From: Syntrophaceae bacterium UBA1163
GTDB lineage: Bacteria; Desulfobacterota; BSN033; UBA1163
Direction: 5' to 3'
DNA length: 64,000 bases
Assembly: GCA_002311635.1 (NCBI GenBank)
Contig: DBZJ01000100.1
Span: 1-64,000, forward strand
Position numbers and translations under genes: made by a program. Below are positions 61,728-64,000 of this stretch, piece by piece (the first letter of the stretch is position 1; the number at the start of each line of letters is the position of its first letter). The notes below the pieces were generated by a model, which searched no databases, was not told the DNA's origin, and was given only the letters and a program-made list of their open reading frames with translations.

Positions 61728-61827
61728 TCCTCCGAATCTGCTTCAGCCTGCAGCTGTGCTCTGTAAACCAAGGCCGAATGCAAATAACTCACGTTAGCAC
61801 GCCTGACTCCATCTCAAGAATCCTCTA

Positions 61828-62823
61828 TCATTTCAAGCCGAGCATTCCGCACAAAAAATAAATCAAGCCGGCCAATAAAGCGGCTGTCGGAATCGTAAAA
61901 ATCCAGGCCCAGACAATCCGAACCGTCACGCCCCATCGCACCGCGGTAAACCGGATTGCAGAACCCACGCCCGATATAGCGCCCGTGATGACATGGGTCG
62001 TACTCACTGGAACCCCCAGATAGGTGGCTAAGAAAATGCTAAAAGCGGCGGATGTCTCAGCACAAACACCATCAATTGGCTCTAACTTCGTAATCTTCTG
62101 ACCCATGGTCCTAACAATCCGCCAGCCGCCGCTCAGGGTGCCCAATCCAATAGCGGCGTGGGCGCTCAGAACAACCCAGAGAGGTATTTTAAATTCGCGG
62201 ATTAAGCCCCCGGCAAAGAGAAGACTGGCGATGATGCCCATGGTTTTTTGTGCATCATTGCTGCCATGGCCCAGGCTGTAAAGAGCCGCAGAAAAAAGTT
62301 GCAATACTCGAGACCACTTATTAACAACAGCCGGCCTACGTTTATAAATAATCCATGTTGTAATGACCTTTAGTAGAAACCCTAAGAATAGACCGATCAT
62401 AGGCGCCAAGACGATAAAAATCAACGTCTTGTACCAACCACCCACAATAATCACTCCCAGCCCACTCTTTACGACAGCTGCTCCGGCATATCCGCCAATG
62501 AGGGCATGGGAAGAACTACTCGGCAGTCCAAAATACCAAGTAATCATATTCCATAGAATGGCGCCCCCAAGCCCCGCGAGAACCACCGTCGAGGTGATTG
62601 TCCTAATGTCAACCATTCCTTTACCGATTGTTTCGGCCACCGTGGTGTGAAATATAAGAAAAGCCACGAAATTAAAAAATGCCGCCCACACCACCGCCTG
62701 TCTGGGCGATAGAACCCTCGTGGAGACGATCGTGGAGATCGAATTCGCAGCATCATGCATCCCGTTGGTATAATCGAAGACTAAAGCGATGGCTATGATG
62801 ACAACGATGAATAACAAACCCAT
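61828..62823 (-). CDS. pit: PiT-family inorganic phosphate transporter
   Basis: A 331-residue membrane carrier with about ten segments. It has the two PiT signatures, DYTNGMHDAANSIST near the N-terminus and GHGSNDAQKTMG in the centre. It imports phosphate or metal-phosphate with proton or sodium. It lies with phoU and the DUF47 gene in one direction. Length is in the range of short prokaryotic members. Confidence 0.9.
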   Translation of the reverse strand: MGLLFIVVIIAIALVFDYTNGMHDAANSISTIVSTRVLSPRQAVVWAAFFNFVAFLIFHTTVAETIGKGMVDIRTITSTVVLAGLGGAILWNMITWYFGLPSSSSHALIGGYAGAAVVKSGLGVIIVGGWYKTLIFIVLAPMIGLFLGFLLKVITTWIIYKRRPAVVNKWSRVLQLFSAALYSLGHGSNDAQKTMGIIASLLFAGGLIREFKIPLWVVLSAHAAIGLGTLSGGWRIVRTMGQKITKLEPIDGVCAETSAAFSIFLATYLGVPVSTTHVITGAISGVGSAIRFTAVRWGVTVRIVWAWIFTIPTAALLAGLIYFLCGMLGLK

Positions 62824-62903
62824 CGTACCCTCAGGCAGAAAAGACAGGGGCGGAGACGGCCGGACTTAGAGCATCAATGGTGGAAACGACGTGAGATTCA
62901 GGG

Positions 62904-63533
62904 TCAGGCATATTTTATAGCCACGCCTTCCAGTATGTTGGCTATATCCTCGCACCTGTCGATGACACTCTCCATATGGTTGTAGATCTCGCGCCACTTG
63001 ATAAGCGTCGCATAATTTGTTGAGTCATCGAACAGCTCGGCCATTGCCGAGCGATAAACGATATCCCCTAAGTTTTCCAGGCGATTGATCTCTACACATC
63101 TCTTGAGAAGCTGCTTTCTCCCAACACGGTCATGCATTTCCGAGACGGCCTTTTCAACCTCAGCCACTGCTTGCACAACGAGATCCGCCAACTCTTTGGC
63201 CCTATTCGTCGGGCATTCGACCTTATAGAGGAGCATCGCATCCGCCGCTGCGTGAACGAAGTCAGCGACATCGTCAAGGGAATGGGCTAAAAGAGCGATA
63301 TCCTCCCGGTCGAACGGGGTAATAATGGAGCGGTGCAACTGGTCAAAGATTTGATGAGTAATCGCATCTCCCTGGTGCTCCAGGTCATTGATAACCCCCA
63401 CCCTTTCCTTCACGTTCTCCCAGATAGACACCATATCCTTTAGCTGCTGAGCTATCTTGACCGCATTCCGCGTCCCCTGCTCGAAAAGGGCGAAAAATTT
63501 CTTCTCCTTAGGTATAAGAGACAACCTGAACAA
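62904..63533 (-). CDS. DUF47 (PhoU-like) phosphate transport accessory protein
   Basis: A 209-residue helical protein of the DUF47 family, typically coded next to PiT transporters and thought to regulate them. It has the family blocks GDAITHQIFDQLHRSIITPFDREDI and CEDIANILEGVAIKYA. It is just upstream of the transporter and probably in the same operon. No membrane segment is present. Confidence 0.88.
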   Translation of the reverse strand: MFRLSLIPKEKKFFALFEQGTRNAVKIAQQLKDMVSIWENVKERVGVINDLEHQGDAITHQIFDQLHRSIITPFDREDIALLAHSLDDVADFVHAAADAMLLYKVECPTNRAKELADLVVQAVAEVEKAVSEMHDRVGRKQLLKRCVEINRLENLGDIVYRSAMAELFDDSTNYATLIKWREIYNHMESVIDRCEDIANILEGVAIKYA

Positions 63534-63573
63534 CGCGGGCCTTCCTTTGCCGGCAAGACACCGGCTTCAATAA

Positions 63574-64000
63574 TCATTTCCTTTTAAACTGTCTTTTCAA
63601 TTCATCCAAGGGAAAGAAAAAAAAGATGGGCCGGCCATGCGGGCAGGTAGTGGAAGCATGGAAAGGAGCGAGGTCCTCGACCAGCTTATCTATCTCCTCT
63701 CTTCTCAACATAGAGTTCCCTCGAACGGCAGAATGACAGGCCAACGTGACCAGAAGGGTATAGATCGTTTCCTTCCCCCTCCCCCTTTTTTCCAAAAAAG
63801 AGAGCTCTTCCAATATCCCCCTAACCATTTCTTTCGGATCCTTTGGGTCGATAAAAGAAGGCACGGATTGGATCGCAAACAGCTTTTCGCCAACAGGTTC
63901 GACTTCAAACCCAATCTCCTTCAACGCTTCCCCGGCTGAATCGAGCGTACACGATTCTTCCGCAGACAGTTCGATCAAGATGGGAAGGAGTAATCTTTCT
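63574..64000 (-). CDS. mutL: DNA mismatch repair protein MutL, C-terminal part (cut by window edge)
   Basis: The open frame runs off the window end. The visible 142 or so residues are the MutL C-terminal dimerisation domain, with LLLPILIELSAEE, the ACHSAVRG stretch and the CPHGRP motif near the end. CPHGRP is typical of MutL forms with an endonuclease metal site, but the DQHA part is outside the window. It works with MutS in repair. It is the only gene of that pathway here. Confidence 0.88.
   Translation of the reverse strand, partial: ERLLLPILIELSAEESCTLDSAGEALKEIGFEVEPVGEKLFAIQSVPSFIDPKDPKEMVRGILEELSFLEKRGRGKETIYTLLVTLACHSAVRGNSMLRREEIDKLVEDLAPFHASTTCPHGRPIFFFFPLDELKRQFKRK

Overview
The window is about 64 kb of a Gram-negative bacterial chromosome with moderate GC. 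It is dominated by type IVa pilus genes and a surface-polysaccharide locus. The gene order pilB-pilT-pilC-pilS-pilR, PilY1 with a full set of minor pilins, NtrC-type regulators, an EPS-type winged-helix regulator, and small repeat-embedded ORFs (DUF559, S23-like four-helix bundle, GxxExxY) fit a Thermodesulfobacteriota/deltaproteobacterial or Nitrospirota-like genome. This placement is inference from gene content only; there is no rRNA in the window.

Layout. 80-1048: a TPR protein (+). 1197-12264 (-): two minor-pilin clusters in a row. The upstream one is pilV-pilW-pilX-pilY1; the second is a lipoprotein, two FimT/GspH prepilins around a small secreted protein, then pilV-pilW-pilX. In the second cluster pilW is fused in frame to a DUF559 endonuclease-like domain. 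12712-16543 (-): NtrC-type regulator, histidine kinase and prepilin peptidase PilD. 16588-33981 (-): polysaccharide locus with a TMTC-like membrane protein, asparagine synthase, GT4 and GT2 glycosyltransferases, methyltransferase, DegT aminotransferase, flippase, sugar-nucleotide dehydratase, hexapeptide acyltransferase and EPS-type regulator. 34189-35644 (-): three pilins, the first probably the major one. 36267-45345: a second sugar-transfer block with a methyltransferase, two tandem GT-C paralogues, another large membrane protein, a second asparagine synthase and a GT2. 45652-52970: PBP1A, tRNA-Leu(CAG), RibF, LepB, a nitrilase-family amidase and an OmpR-type two-component pair. 53482-61029 (+): the pilBTCSR core. 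61053-64000 (-): PhoU, a PiT transporter, a DUF47 protein and the C-terminus of MutL, cut by the window edge.

How it works together. PilB/PilT/PilC (motor and platform), PilD (prepilin processing), the three pilins and the minor pilins with PilY1 form one pilus machine. Three good sigma-54 -24/-12 elements lie before pilV (12308-12324), the major pilin (35778-35794) and pilB (53388-53404). Two NtrC-type regulators (PilR and the 12712-14088 protein) are in the window to drive them. The pilins sit inside the sugar locus, so pilin glycosylation or shared control of pili and polysaccharide is plausible.

Most unusual features: (1) the DUF559-PilW fusion, made by a repeat-borne ORF that removed the pilW start codon; (2) three different small ORFs each embedded in its own repeat family, two of them with solo repeat copies elsewhere in the window; (3) related hairpin leader elements before two sugar-locus genes and between the two GT-C paralogues; (4) a Shine-Dalgarno sequence with no start codon near the 5' end of the predicted major-pilin mRNA; (5) a 139-bp MITE-like element with perfect 17-bp terminal repeats and a 5-bp target duplication. 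No CRISPR array, prophage or transposase gene was seen.
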